64,000 nucleotides of DNA from Streptomyces sp. NBC_00078. Lineage in GTDB: Bacteria > Actinomycetota > Actinomycetes > Streptomycetales > Streptomycetaceae. The stretch spans positions 4,030,001 to 4,094,000 of the forward strand of contig NZ_JAPELX010000001.1 of assembly GCF_026343335.1 (NCBI RefSeq), in the 5' to 3' direction. A model generated the notes under the pieces. That model had not been told where the DNA came from, searched no databases, and saw nothing but the letters and a program-made list of their open reading frames with translations. A program made the position numbers and the translations under genes. This document shows, piece after piece, positions 15,447 through 23,360 of the stretch (positions are counted from its first letter, which is position 1; each line of letters starts with the position of its first letter).

Positions 15447-16853
15447 CTACTCGCGCCCCACGACCCGCGCCAGATCCAGTGCCGCCGCGATCCTCGCGGC
15501 CACGTCCTCCGCGTAGGCCGCGTCGGCCCGCTCGAACTGGCTGCGCCCACCCCCGCGCAGAAACGTCACGGCCCCCAGCGTCCGCCCCCGGCTGCGCAGC
15601 ACCGCGCACAGCGCGTGCACCGCGTCGGCGGGCCACTGCCGGGCCCGTGCCCACTCCCGCGCCTGCTCGACCGGCACCGACCCCACGCTGGCCCGCACCG
15701 ACCCGATCCGCTCCACGCACTGCAACGCCGGATGCCCCTGCGCGTACCGCACCGGCAACCCCGCCCGCCCGGTGGGCAGGCTCGGCCCCGGCGCCCCGGA
15801 GGGCGTCCCGGCGACCCGTACCAGCCGCACCGGCCCCTCCGTCTCCCCGTCGGCCGCCGGGCTGCCCGCCACCCGGTCGATCAGCGCATGATCGGCGAAC
15901 CCGGCGAGCGCGAAGTCCAGATGGACGGTCGCCGCCTCCGCCGGCTTCTCGCACTCCGCGGCAGCCCGGGCCGCCCGGTGCAGCTGCTGGGTCCTGAACC
16001 GCAGCAGCGACGCCTCCTGCTCGACCTGCTTGCCGTCCGTCACGTCCTGGAAGAGCCAGGCGACCCCCAGCGGCACCGGCTCCTCCGCGAGCGGCGAGGC
16101 CAGCCGTACGAAGCCGCAGCGCCAGCACCGCCGCTGATCGCCCTCCGGCGTCCGCACGCTCACCCAGATCTCGGCCGGCGCGGGCGGCGCACCCTCCGCG
16201 AGCACATGCGTGAGCGCGCTCTCCAGTTCCTCCACGCCCTGCGCGAGCAGGTCCCCCAGCGGCCGTCCCAGCGCCGACGTACGCCCGATGCCGAGCGAAC
16301 GCGCCGCGTGCGCGTTCACCACGGCCGGCCGCAGATCGGCGTCGACGAGCACGACCCCCCAGCTCGCGTCCTCGAACAACGCCTCGCTGAGCGCGATCGA
16401 ACGCTCCAGGTCGATCTGCGTATGCACCTCGCTGAAGGCGCAGTACACGCCCGCGGGCTTCCCGTCGGGCCCGCGCACCGCGGCGGACTGCGTCCGCACC
16501 AGCACCCGCCCGCCGTCCTTGGTCAGCAGCGCGAACTCGTGCACCTGCCGCCCGGGGGCCTCCATGGCGGACATCAGCCGCCCCTCGACCTCCTCGGCGT
16601 CCGCACTGCGTACGGCCCACCCCGCGAACCCGTGCCGCCCCACCGCCTCGGCCGCGGTCCACCCCAGAATCCGCTCCGCCTCACGGTTCCAGTGGGTCAC
16701 CACCCCGCCGGCGTCGAAGGCGCACAGCGCGGCGTCCATGCCGTCCAGCAGCGCGGCCAGCAGATCGGAGCCGTCAGGACCCACCGGACCCGCCCGCTCG
16801 GGCTCGTCCGGCCCCAGCTCGTCGGTGGTCCCACTACGCCGGGAAGCACTCAC
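15447..16853 (-). CDS. Dual-PAS (PAS-PAS-GAF-like) sensory protein without output domain
   Basis: 468-residue cytosolic protein. PAS1 spans about 30-145 (LLDGMDAALCAFDAGGVVTH, ILGWTAAEAVGRHGFAGW). PAS2 spans about 155-265 (SIALSEALFEDASWGVVLVD, IGRTSALGRPLGDLL, then a PAC-like WLFQDVTDGKQVEQEA). A C-terminal GAF-like region covers about 280-468. No PP2C phosphatase, HATPase, GGDEF or DNA-binding domain follows, although in Streptomyces similar PAS-GAF modules usually precede a SpoIIE-type phosphatase. It is convergent with the SIS gene (5-bp gap) and transcribed on its own. Confidence 0.85.
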   Translation of the reverse strand: MSASRRSGTTDELGPDEPERAGPVGPDGSDLLAALLDGMDAALCAFDAGGVVTHWNREAERILGWTAAEAVGRHGFAGWAVRSADAEEVEGRLMSAMEAPGRQVHEFALLTKDGGRVLVRTQSAAVRGPDGKPAGVYCAFSEVHTQIDLERSIALSEALFEDASWGVVLVDADLRPAVVNAHAARSLGIGRTSALGRPLGDLLAQGVEELESALTHVLAEGAPPAPAEIWVSVRTPEGDQRRCWRCGFVRLASPLAEEPVPLGVAWLFQDVTDGKQVEQEASLLRFRTQQLHRAARAAAECEKPAEAATVHLDFALAGFADHALIDRVAGSPAADGETEGPVRLVRVAGTPSGAPGPSLPTGRAGLPVRYAQGHPALQCVERIGSVRASVGSVPVEQAREWARARQWPADAVHALCAVLRSRGRTLGAVTFLRGGGRSQFERADAAYAEDVAARIAAALDLARVVGRE

Positions 16854-16994
16854 CTGGACCCCCTGCCAAGCTGCGTCCGCACCTACGGCGCGTCGTTTCG
16901 CTCACTCGCAATCATCTAACTTGAACGTGACGCAGCACACACCGGGTTCCCACAAGATTGAGGGAATCGTTGTAAGCCGCCTCCGTCTCCACGA

Positions 16995-17828
16995 TCACCC
17001 CTGAGCCAGCCGGAGATCAACCCACTCATCGCTTTCACCGTCGAGCACATACCGCTCGACCTCGGCGAATCCGCACTTCTCGGCGAACCTCAGCCCCTCC
17101 ACGTTGGCCGCCAGCACGCATGTCTCCACCTCCCCGGCGCCCAGCACACGCGCGTGCGCCAGCCCCTTCTCGTACAGCGCCGTCCCGAACCCCCGCCCCC
17201 GGTGCCCGGGCAGCACGCGCGCGATCACCGTCGCCGTACCCCGCTCACCCTCCGGCGGCCGCACCGTGGAACAGCCGACGAGAACATCCCCGAGATACGC
17301 GTTCTCCAGCCGACAGCGCCCCAGCCGCTCCCGCGCCGCGTCGAGCGGCATCGCGGCCGGCGGCACGACCGCGTTGTGCACATGCCGCCACTCGTTGAGC
17401 ATGGCCTCTCCGTGCACGGCCTCGATCCGCAGGCCCCTGCGCCGCGCGTACACCTCGATCTCGATCCGCATCCGAGGATCCGCGAGCCCGCACACCATCA
17501 TCGTCGCCGCGGGCCGCACCTCCCCGAACGCCGTCCGCAGCACGGGCCAACACGGCTCGAAGTCCTCCCGCACCGGCAGCAGATACCGCACCCGTACGAC
17601 ATCGGAGAAGTCACACCCCGCCTCCGCGAGCGCCGCCCCTATGTTCCGCAGACACTGCTCCGCCTGCTCCACCACCCCGTCGGGGATCGTCATGGTGCCG
17701 TAGTCGAACCCCGTCGTCCCGGACACATGCACCCAGTCGCCGTCCACCACCGCGCGGGCGTACCCGATCTGCTCCTCGAAGGTGGAACCACCGAGAACCG
17801 CCCGCCGCGTCACCTGCTGTTTTGTCAT
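16995..17828 (-). CDS. RidA (YjgF) - GNAT acetyltransferase fusion
   Basis: 277 residues in two domains. Residues 1-130 are RidA/YjgF-like (IGYARAVVDGDWVHVSGTTG, a VVRVRYLLP strand, RPAATMMVCGLADPRMRIEI with the conserved Arg that binds carboxylates, and the terminal Glu-containing strand IEIEVYA). Residues 131-277 are a GNAT acetyltransferase with the acetyl-CoA loop LPGHRGRGFGTALYEKGL. RidA enzymes hydrolyse reactive enamines/imines; coupling to an N-acetyltransferase suggests sequential handling of an amine intermediate, but no substrate is evident. The gene is divergent from the small RNA/peptide unit starting near 17903. Confidence 0.9.
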   Translation of the reverse strand: MTKQQVTRRAVLGGSTFEEQIGYARAVVDGDWVHVSGTTGFDYGTMTIPDGVVEQAEQCLRNIGAALAEAGCDFSDVVRVRYLLPVREDFEPCWPVLRTAFGEVRPAATMMVCGLADPRMRIEIEVYARRRGLRIEAVHGEAMLNEWRHVHNAVVPPAAMPLDAARERLGRCRLENAYLGDVLVGCSTVRPPEGERGTATVIARVLPGHRGRGFGTALYEKGLAHARVLGAGEVETCVLAANVEGLRFAEKCGFAEVERYVLDGESDEWVDLRLAQG

Positions 17829-17867
17829 GCACGGAACGCTAGCGCGGGTCGCATCGCGGAAAACCGG

Positions 17868-17896
17868 TTGATCCGTGGCCGCCCGCTTCCTAGGCT
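17868..17896 (+). promoter_or_regulatory. Consensus HrdB-type promoter
   Basis: TTGATC (17868-17873), exactly 17 bases, then TAGGCT (17891-17896). The -10 is a typical strong Streptomyces vegetative box. A start point near 17903 would place the giant Shine-Dalgarno almost at the 5' end of the RNA. Confidence 0.7.
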
Positions 17897-17928
17897 GCTG
17901 CCAATTCGGAAAGGAGGTGGTTCGGCAG

Positions 17929-17967
17929 ATGTATGAATACCGGACGGAAGAGGTGGCTGCGGGCTAG
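17929..17967 (+). CDS. 12-residue peptide MYEYRTEEVAAG
   Basis: ATG TAT GAA TAC ... GGC TAG encodes MYEYRTEEVAAG. It is preceded by the strongest Shine-Dalgarno in the window (GAAAGGAGGTG, 10 nt before ATG) and sits behind a consensus promoter. An in-frame GTG four codons upstream lies inside the ribosome site and is not usable. The stop codon falls in the loop of a G+C hairpin, an arrangement like a leader peptide or attenuator, yet no gene follows on this strand. The third bases are not biased to G/C (TAT, GAA), so selection may act on the RNA, the peptide or ribosome capture. Confidence 0.5.
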   Translation: MYEYRTEEVAAG

Positions 17968-18037
17968 TGGCCCGCCGCCGTACTCGGTTCGGCGCCGGAC
18001 GCCAGCGTGTGTGAGTTGCACGCAGCCGGCCCAATCC

Positions 18038-18124
18038 AACGCAGTCACCCGACCCGCGAGTCGCCGGTACGTCCGGCCGGCTCCTCCTCTGGAGGACCAG
18101 ACTCGCGGGTCGCCTGCGTTTTCA
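18038..18124 (+). terminator. Bipartite long stem closing the small RNA unit
   Basis: The outer arms AACGCAG/CTGCGTT and inner arms GACCCGCGAGTC/GACTCGCGGGTC enclose a smaller GCCGG/CCGGC hairpin. The right side ends in GTTTTC. It can serve as terminator for the unit and lies 46 bp from the pdxH stop on the opposite strand. Confidence 0.5.
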
Positions 18125-18169
18125 GACCCCCCGAGACCCGGGTGACCCCCGCGACCCGCGTGACCGGCT

Positions 18170-18838
18170 TCACGGACTGAGCCGCTCCACGCGCCAGCCT
18201 CCGTCCGCCTCCGCCACATAGCGCAACCGGTCGTGCAGCCGGTTCTCGCGCCCCTGCCAGAACTCCACCGCCTGCGGGGCCACCCGGAAGCCGCCCCAGT
18301 TCGGGGGGACCGGGACCTGCTCGCCCTCGGGATAGCGGGCGGCCAGTTCGGCGTACGAGGTGTCGACGTCGGCGCGGGTGTCGATCACGCTCGACTGGGC
18401 GCTGGCCCAGGCGCCGAGCTGGGAGCCGTGCGGGCGGGTGCGGAAGTAGGCGGCCGTCTCGTCACGGCCGGTGCGGCGGGCGAGGCCCGTGACGATGACC
18501 TGGCGGGCCATCGGGTGCCAGGGGAACAGGAGCGAGACGTACGGGTTCTCCGCGAGGTCGCGGGCCTTGCGGGAGTCGTAGTTGGTGAAGAAGACGAAGC
18601 CCTGCTCGTCGAACTGCTTGAGCAGCACCGTGCGGGAGCCGGGGCGGCCCTCGGCGTTCGCCGTGGAGACGACCATGGCGTTCGGCTCGAAAAGGTGGGC
18701 CTCCGTCGCGGCCTGTTCGAACCAGCGCGCGAACTGCGCCACCGGGGTGGCGGCCAGCTCGGACTCGGCGAGGCCCTCGGCCCGGTACTGCTTGCGCATG
18801 GCGGCGGGGTCCAGGGGGGCGGCGTCTCGGTCGGTCAC
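18170..18838 (-). CDS. pdxH: Pyridoxamine 5'-phosphate oxidase
   Basis: FMN enzyme that oxidises pyridoxamine/pyridoxine 5'-phosphate to pyridoxal 5'-phosphate in the cytosol. 222 residues, normal length. Core motifs: NAMVVSTANAEGRPGSRTVLLK (about 57-78, FMN phosphate site), FVFFTNYDSRKARDLAENPY, and the PdxH C-terminal signature with EFWQGRENRLHDRLRY (PLP/substrate Arg and His). Start is GTG 18838, preceded by CAGGA at 8 nt; an overlapping ATG nearby is out of frame. The gene is divergent from citrate synthase, with a symmetric GTGGCACT region between them. Confidence 0.95.
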   Translation of the reverse strand: MTDRDAAPLDPAAMRKQYRAEGLAESELAATPVAQFARWFEQAATEAHLFEPNAMVVSTANAEGRPGSRTVLLKQFDEQGFVFFTNYDSRKARDLAENPYVSLLFPWHPMARQVIVTGLARRTGRDETAAYFRTRPHGSQLGAWASAQSSVIDTRADVDTSYAELAARYPEGEQVPVPPNWGGFRVAPQAVEFWQGRENRLHDRLRYVAEADGGWRVERLSP

Positions 18839-18903
18839 GCGGTCATCCTGCCGTATACGCGGGTGCCGTTCGGCCTGGTGTCCGTCATCATCGAAGAGCG
18901 CAT

Positions 18904-18944
18904 GTGGCACTGAGTGCCGCGAAGTCTCCCCAAGAGTGGCACTC
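18904..18944. promoter_or_regulatory. Symmetric GTGGCACT operator-like region
   Basis: Two direct GTGGCACT copies (18904-18911, 18936-18943) overlap the palindromes GGCACTGAGTGCC (18906-18918) and GAGTGGCACTC (18934-18944). They lie in the divergent pdxH / citrate synthase intergenic region. The half-sites resemble those of a CIRCE-type element, but the 9-bp spacer is missing, so the regulator is undetermined. Confidence 0.5.
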
Positions 18945-19108
18945 GGGGATATCGTGCTGGTGCCGTTCCGGTTGAGTGAGCAGCCGCACGGGGCATCACC
19001 AGGGTGGCCGCCCAGGACCACGAGTCGCACGAGCCGACCGGGGATCCAGCGGCCGAGCCGCCCTATCTGTCGTACACACCTGTCGCACACATCACGAGGA
19101 GCCGCCTG

Positions 19109-20209
19109 ATGTCCGACTTCGTACCCGGTCTCGAGGGAGTTGTCGCGTTCGAGACGGAGATCGCCGAACCGGACAAGGAGGGCGGCGCCCTGCGGTACCG
19201 GGGCGTCGACATCGAGGACCTGGTCGGTCACGTCTCGTTCGGCAACGTGTGGGGGCTGCTGGTCGACGGCGCCTTCAACCCCGGTCTGCCGCCCGCCGAG
19301 CCGTTCCCGATCCCCGTGCACTCCGGCGACATCCGGGTGGACGTCCAGTCGGCGCTGGCCATGCTGGCTCCCGTGTGGGGCCTCAGACCGCTGCTGGACA
19401 TCGACGCCGAACAGGCGCGGGCAGACCTGGCCCGAGCCGCCGTCATGGCGCTTTCCTACGTCGCCCAGTCCGCCCGCGGCCAGGGGCGGCCGATGGTTCC
19501 ACAGCGCGAGATCGACAGGGCCCGGTCCGTCGTCGAGCGGTTCATGATCCGCTGGCGGGGCGAGCCGGACCCGAAGCACGTCGCGGCCGTCGACGCCTAC
19601 TGGACCTCGGCCGCCGAGCACGGCATGAACGCGTCCACCTTCACGGCCCGTGTCATCGCCTCCACCGGCGCCGATGTGGCCGCGGCGCTCTCCGGTGCCG
19701 TAGGAGCCATGTCCGGGCCGCTGCACGGCGGGGCTCCGTCCCGCGTCCTCGGGATGATCGAGGAGATCGAGCGGACGGGGGACGCGGAGGCGTACGTGAA
19801 GCAGGCCCTCGACAGGGGCGAGCGCCTGATGGGCTTCGGGCACCGCGTCTACCGCGCCGAGGACCCACGCGCGCGCGTGCTGCGCCGTACCGCACGTGAG
19901 CTGGGCGCTCCGCGGTTCGAGGTGGCCGAAGCCCTGGAGAAGGCCGCACTGGCGGAACTGCACGCCCGGCGCCCGGACCGGGTCCTGGCGACGAACGTCG
20001 AGTTCTGGGCGGCGATCGTTCTCGACTTCGCCGAGGTCCCGGCGCACATGTTCACGTCGATGTTCACGTGTGCCCGTACGGCGGGGTGGTCCGCGCACAT
20101 CCTGGAGCAGAAGCGGACCGGGCGGCTCGTACGGCCGTCCGCGCGCTATGTCGGGCCCGGGACGCGGGGTCCGCAGGAGATCGAGGGGTATGGAGGCATC
20201 GCCCACTGA
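19109..20209 (+). CDS. Citrate synthase 2 (short form)
   Basis: 366-residue citrate synthase-family protein, shorter than the main Streptomyces enzyme. Substrate/catalytic residues: His171 (AEHGMNAS), His206 (GPLHGGAPSRV) and His245 (GFGHRVYRAEDPRA). The position of the third catalytic residue, normally Asp in an NVD motif, is Glu298 (TNVEFW). Family short forms often act in secondary or methylcitrate-type metabolism, so oxaloacetate/acetyl-CoA specificity is assumed, not shown. Start ATG 19109 has GAGGA 8 nt upstream; the open frame extends further upstream but that extension looks non-coding. A canonical terminator follows at 20313-20336. Confidence 0.9.
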   Translation: MSDFVPGLEGVVAFETEIAEPDKEGGALRYRGVDIEDLVGHVSFGNVWGLLVDGAFNPGLPPAEPFPIPVHSGDIRVDVQSALAMLAPVWGLRPLLDIDAEQARADLARAAVMALSYVAQSARGQGRPMVPQREIDRARSVVERFMIRWRGEPDPKHVAAVDAYWTSAAEHGMNASTFTARVIASTGADVAAALSGAVGAMSGPLHGGAPSRVLGMIEEIERTGDAEAYVKQALDRGERLMGFGHRVYRAEDPRARVLRRTARELGAPRFEVAEALEKAALAELHARRPDRVLATNVEFWAAIVLDFAEVPAHMFTSMFTCARTAGWSAHILEQKRTGRLVRPSARYVGPGTRGPQEIEGYGGIAH

Positions 20210-20225
20210 GTGGGGTGTGGTTGAG

Positions 20226-20310
20226 GGTGCGCGGGCGTCTGCGGGTGCGTTGTCGCTTGTCCCGCCCGCGCGGCGGAGCCGCATATCGACACAGCCCCGC
20301 GCCCCTGGAA
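20226..20310 (-). repeat. Interspersed intergenic repeat, copy B
   Basis: Read on the minus strand it gives AGGGGCGCGGGGCTGTGTCG, then ATATGCGGCTCCGCCGCGCG, matching copy A at 12183. It lies between the citrate synthase stop and its terminator. Confidence 0.6.
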
Positions 20311-20312
20311 AG

Positions 20313-20336
20313 CCGGGCCCTTCGGGCCCGGTTTTT
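20313..20336 (+). terminator. Canonical intrinsic terminator
   Basis: CCGGGCCC (20313-20320), TTC loop, GGGCCCGG (20324-20331), then TTTTT. It lies downstream of citrate synthase and faces the convergent TetR gene. Confidence 0.85.
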
Positions 20337-20417
20337 CATGCCGTCGTGAGCAGGTCCGCATGGTGTCGTTCGGCCGGCAGGGGATGGGCCCGCGTTGGAT
20401 GCCGTCCGGATCGGTGC

Positions 20418-21038
20418 TCAGCCCAGCGCCTCGTCGAGCAGCGCCGCCCACTGCGCCACGACCCCTTCCCGGCGCTCTGTGTCGTCCGTGAGCAGGTTCG
20501 CGAGGCCGAGGCCGCGGGACATGTCCAGGAGTCCCTGGACGGTCTCGCGGACCCCCGGGCGGGACTCGTCGGCGCCGAGCAGGTCCACGGCTATGCGGTG
20601 GGTCTCGCGGCCGACGCGCGCTTCGAGTTCCGTCACGCGGGGGCGCAGCTGCTCCTCGTTCGAGGCGGCGACCCAGAGGTGGAGGGCGGCTCGGAAGAGC
20701 GGGCCGGTGTAGAGGTCGACGAGGGCCGACACGACGGCGCGTCGGTCGCCTGCCGCGCCTTGCGGGAACAGGGCGCGCAGCGCAGTGGACCGCTCTTCGG
20801 CGACGTATTCGACCGCTGCCGTGAAGAGGTCCTCGCGGGTCGGGAAGTGGTGCTGGGCCGCGCCGCGGGAGACGCCCGCCCGTTCGGCGACGACGGACAC
20901 CGTGGAGCCCGCCCAGCCGTGCTCGGCGAGGCAGGCCACGGCGGCCTCCAGGAGCCGCTGCCGGGTGGCCCGGCTGCGGTCCTGCTTGGGCAGGCGGTCT
21001 ACGCGTTCGGCGCTGCCGTCTGCGGTCACAGCACCCAT
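20418..21038 (-). CDS. TetR-family transcriptional regulator
   Basis: 206 residues. The N-terminal DNA-binding domain (about 20-70) reads RLLEAAVACLAEHGWAGSTV then VVAERAGVSRGAAQHHFPTR, followed by a helical ligand domain with a TetR_C-type core. It is the last gene of the catabolic operon; its start overlaps the end of the enoyl-CoA hydratase gene by 13 bp, so it is translationally coupled and probably autoregulates. The palindrome at the operon head (30547-30582) is the obvious candidate operator. The effector is probably a CoA ester made by the pathway, by analogy with other TetR regulators of acyl-CoA operons (inference). Confidence 0.9.
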   Translation of the reverse strand: MGAVTADGSAERVDRLPKQDRSRATRQRLLEAAVACLAEHGWAGSTVSVVAERAGVSRGAAQHHFPTREDLFTAAVEYVAEERSTALRALFPQGAAGDRRAVVSALVDLYTGPLFRAALHLWVAASNEEQLRPRVTELEARVGRETHRIAVDLLGADESRPGVRETVQGLLDMSRGLGLANLLTDDTERREGVVAQWAALLDEALG

Positions 21039-21760
21039 GGGGGATCCCGTCGTTCCAGGAAGGCCGTCATTCCCTCGCGGGCCTGCGGGGAGGCGAACAG
21101 CCGGGCGGAGAGCGCGGTGAGGTCGGCCGCGTCACGGTCGAATGTCTCCAGCACCCTAGCTGTGAGCAGCTGTTTCGTCTCGGCCAGGCCCTGGGGGGCG
21201 GCTCGGCGCAGACCGTCGAGGACGGGCGCGAGGGCCGTGTCGACGTCCTCGCCCGCCACCGTCAGCAGGCCGATGCGGGCCGCCTCCGTCGCGTCGAAGC
21301 GCTCGCCGGTGAGGTAGTAGCGGGCCAGGGCCCGCGGATCCGTGCGGGGCAGGAGGGCGAGGGAGATGACCGCGGGGGCCACTCCGATCAGCACCTCGGT
21401 GAAGGCGAAGGTCGCCTCGGTGGATGCGGCCGTGATGTCGCAGGCGGCCAGCAGGCCCAGGCCGCCCGCCCGTACGTGCCCGGTGACCCGGGCGACGACG
21501 GGCTTGCGCAGGCCGACGATCTGCCGGAACAGCCCCACCAGTGCGTCCGGGGGCGGGGGGTCGCGCAGGTCGGCGCCCGCGCAGAAGGTGTTGCCGGTGT
21601 GGGTGAGGACGATCGCGCGTACGCCGGCGTCCTTGGCGCAGTCCGTGAGCGCGTCGGCCAGTTCGCCCACGAGCGCCGCCGAGAGCGCGTTGCGGTTGGC
21701 CGGGGCGTCCAGGCTGAGGGTCTCGACGCCCCGCGTGCGGGTACGTCCGATCAGTGTCAT
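21026..21760 (-). CDS. Enoyl-CoA hydratase/isomerase family protein
   Basis: 244-residue crotonase-fold enzyme. The oxyanion-hole segments are NTFCAGADLRD (about 57-67) and HVRAGGLGLLAACDI (about 94-108). Of the two usual catalytic glutamates the second is kept (TEVLIGVAPAVIS), while the first position is Gly (GGLGLL). This is frequent in methylglutaconyl-CoA hydratase and isomerase-type members. It would hydrate the unsaturated acyl-CoA made by the neighbouring dehydrogenase or carboxylase. Its ATG overlaps the ligase stop by 4 bp and its end overlaps the TetR start. Confidence 0.9.
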   Translation of the reverse strand: MTLIGRTRTRGVETLSLDAPANRNALSAALVGELADALTDCAKDAGVRAIVLTHTGNTFCAGADLRDPPPPDALVGLFRQIVGLRKPVVARVTGHVRAGGLGLLAACDITAASTEATFAFTEVLIGVAPAVISLALLPRTDPRALARYYLTGERFDATEAARIGLLTVAGEDVDTALAPVLDGLRRAAPQGLAETKQLLTARVLETFDRDAADLTALSARLFASPQAREGMTAFLERRDPPWVL

Positions 21761-23334
21761 GTGCGCTCCCTGAGTGCCCGCAGTTCCCGGCGCAGGATCT
21801 TTCCGGAGGCGGCCCGGGGGACGCCGTCGATGAAGGTGACCTGGCGGACGCGCTTGTAGGGCGCGACGCGTTCGGCGACGTACATCATGACCTCTCCTTC
21901 GGACAGGCCGGTCGCGTGCGGCCGGCGGACCACGTACGCGTGCGGGACCTCGTTGTTGTCGTCGTTGTAGACGCCGATGACGGCTGCGTCGGCGATATCC
22001 GGGTGGGTCAGCAGCAGGGCCTCCAGTTCGGCGGGGGCGACCTGGAACCCCTTGTACTTGATGAGTTCCTTCACCCGGTCGACGACGAACAGCCAGCCGT
22101 CGGAGTCCACGTGGCCCACGTCTCCGGTGTGCAGCCAGCCGTCCTCGTCGATCATCGCGGCGGTGGCGTCGGGGCGGCCCAGGTAGCCCTTCATGATCTG
22201 GGGGCCGCGGATGAGGATCTCGCCTCCCTCGCCGATGCCGAGGTCCTTGCCGGGGTCGTCGAGGGAGACGATGCGCATCTCGGTGCCGGCGATGAGCTTG
22301 CCGACGGTTCCGGGCGGTGCCTGGGCCATGGCGTGGAGCGGTACGACGTGGGTGCCGGGGGACAGTTCCGTCATGCCGTACGCCTGCCCGACGGGCGGCA
22401 GGCCGAGCCGCCGGGAGCAGGCGGCGGCCAGGGTGGCGTCCAGCGGGGCGGCGGCGCTGACGACGTGCTTCAGGGACGACAGGTCGTACTGGGCGACCAG
22501 CGGGTGCTTGGCGAGGGCCAGGACGATCGGCGGGGCCACGAACAGGCCGGTGATGCGGTGGTTCTGGATGGCCGCGAGGAAGTTCTCCAGCTCGAAGCGC
22601 GGCAGGACGACGACCGTGGCGCCCTGCCTCAGCGGCGCGTTCATCAGCGCCGTCAGGCCGTAGATGTGGAAGAAGGGCAGGACGGCGAGGATGCGGTCCC
22701 CGGGGCCGGCGGGCAAGGCGGGTTCGAGCTGGGCGAGGTTGGTGGCGATCTGGCGGTGGGTGAGCATCACGCCCTTGGGGATGCCGGTGGTCCCGGAGGA
22801 GTACGGGAGCGCCGCCACGTCGGTCACCGGGTCGATGCCGACCGCAGGCTCCGGGGCGGCGGAGGCCAGCATGTCGATCAGCGACCTGTGCCCCGGCGCG
22901 CTGTCGCAGACGAAGATCTCCTCGACGCCGCCCGCGAGCGCGGCGGCCCTCTGCGCGGTCTCCAGCAGCGGCGACACGGTGACGATCCAGCGGGCCGCCG
23001 AGTCCCGCAGCTGCTTGCCGAACTCCTCGGCCGTGGCCAGCGGGTGCACGGTGGTGACGGAGGCACCCGCGCGCGTGGCCGCGTAGAAGGCGGTCGGGAA
23101 GACCACGGTGTTCGGGCTGTGCAGGGCGAGCACGTCCCCCTTGCGCACGCCGGCCTCGGCGAGCGCCGCCGCGATGCGCCGGTGGAAACGGTCCAGTTGC
23201 CCGTACGTGAGGGTGGTGCCGTCGGTTCCGTCGATCAGGGCGGGCGCGTCGCCGAACTCGGCCGCCCGGCCCAGCACCGCCTCGTGGATGGGGAGTTCAA
23301 CGGGCGGGACGTCTGCGTACTCGCTGCGGAACAC
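21757..23334 (-). CDS. 4-coumarate/cinnamate-CoA ligase
   Basis: 525-residue AMP-forming acid-CoA ligase of the ANL superfamily. P-loop YSSGTTGIPKG (about 172-182), A5 motif QAYGMTELSP, hinge/A8 WLHTGDVGHVDSDGWLFVVD and RVKELIKYKGFQVAPAELE, and catalytic Lys in PRAASGKILRREL at the C-terminus. It closely resembles the S. coelicolor cinnamate:CoA ligase ScCCL (SCO4383 by memory), the first bacterial 4CL-type enzyme described. The reaction is acid + ATP + CoA to acyl-CoA + AMP + PPi. In this operon it would activate the entering acid. It is 26 bp downstream of the acyl-CoA dehydrogenase. Confidence 0.93.
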   Translation of the reverse strand: MFRSEYADVPPVELPIHEAVLGRAAEFGDAPALIDGTDGTTLTYGQLDRFHRRIAAALAEAGVRKGDVLALHSPNTVVFPTAFYAATRAGASVTTVHPLATAEEFGKQLRDSAARWIVTVSPLLETAQRAAALAGGVEEIFVCDSAPGHRSLIDMLASAAPEPAVGIDPVTDVAALPYSSGTTGIPKGVMLTHRQIATNLAQLEPALPAGPGDRILAVLPFFHIYGLTALMNAPLRQGATVVVLPRFELENFLAAIQNHRITGLFVAPPIVLALAKHPLVAQYDLSSLKHVVSAAAPLDATLAAACSRRLGLPPVGQAYGMTELSPGTHVVPLHAMAQAPPGTVGKLIAGTEMRIVSLDDPGKDLGIGEGGEILIRGPQIMKGYLGRPDATAAMIDEDGWLHTGDVGHVDSDGWLFVVDRVKELIKYKGFQVAPAELEALLLTHPDIADAAVIGVYNDDNNEVPHAYVVRRPHATGLSEGEVMMYVAERVAPYKRVRQVTFIDGVPRAASGKILRRELRALRERT

Positions 23335-23360
23335 GGTTCCTCCAAGGCGGCCGGGGCGGC

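Larger units (their letters stand above)
17903..18124 (+). ncRNA. Candidate structured small RNA with embedded mini-ORF
   Basis: The unit starts from the promoter at 17868-17896, in a gap between the divergent RidA-GNAT gene and the convergent pdxH. Elements in order: GGAAAGGAGGTGG (17908-17920), whose GAAAGGAGGTG is an 11-nt perfect match to the anti-Shine-Dalgarno; a 12-codon ORF (17929-17967); a GCGGGC/GCCCGC hairpin (17959-17975) with the ORF's TAG in its loop; and a long distal stem. In that stem GACCCGCGAGTC (18051-18062) pairs with GACTCGCGGGTC (18100-18111), extended by AACGCAG (18038-18044) / CTGCGTT (18114-18120) and followed by TTT. No plus-strand gene lies within 1 kb downstream, so it appears to be a free-standing transcript. 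Function unknown. Confidence 0.5.

Noticed and set aside
18904..18944. CIRCE element for HrcA
   Set aside because: Half-sites look similar, but the inverted GAGTGCC/GGCACT pairs have no 9-bp spacer, and neither flanking gene is a heat-shock gene.
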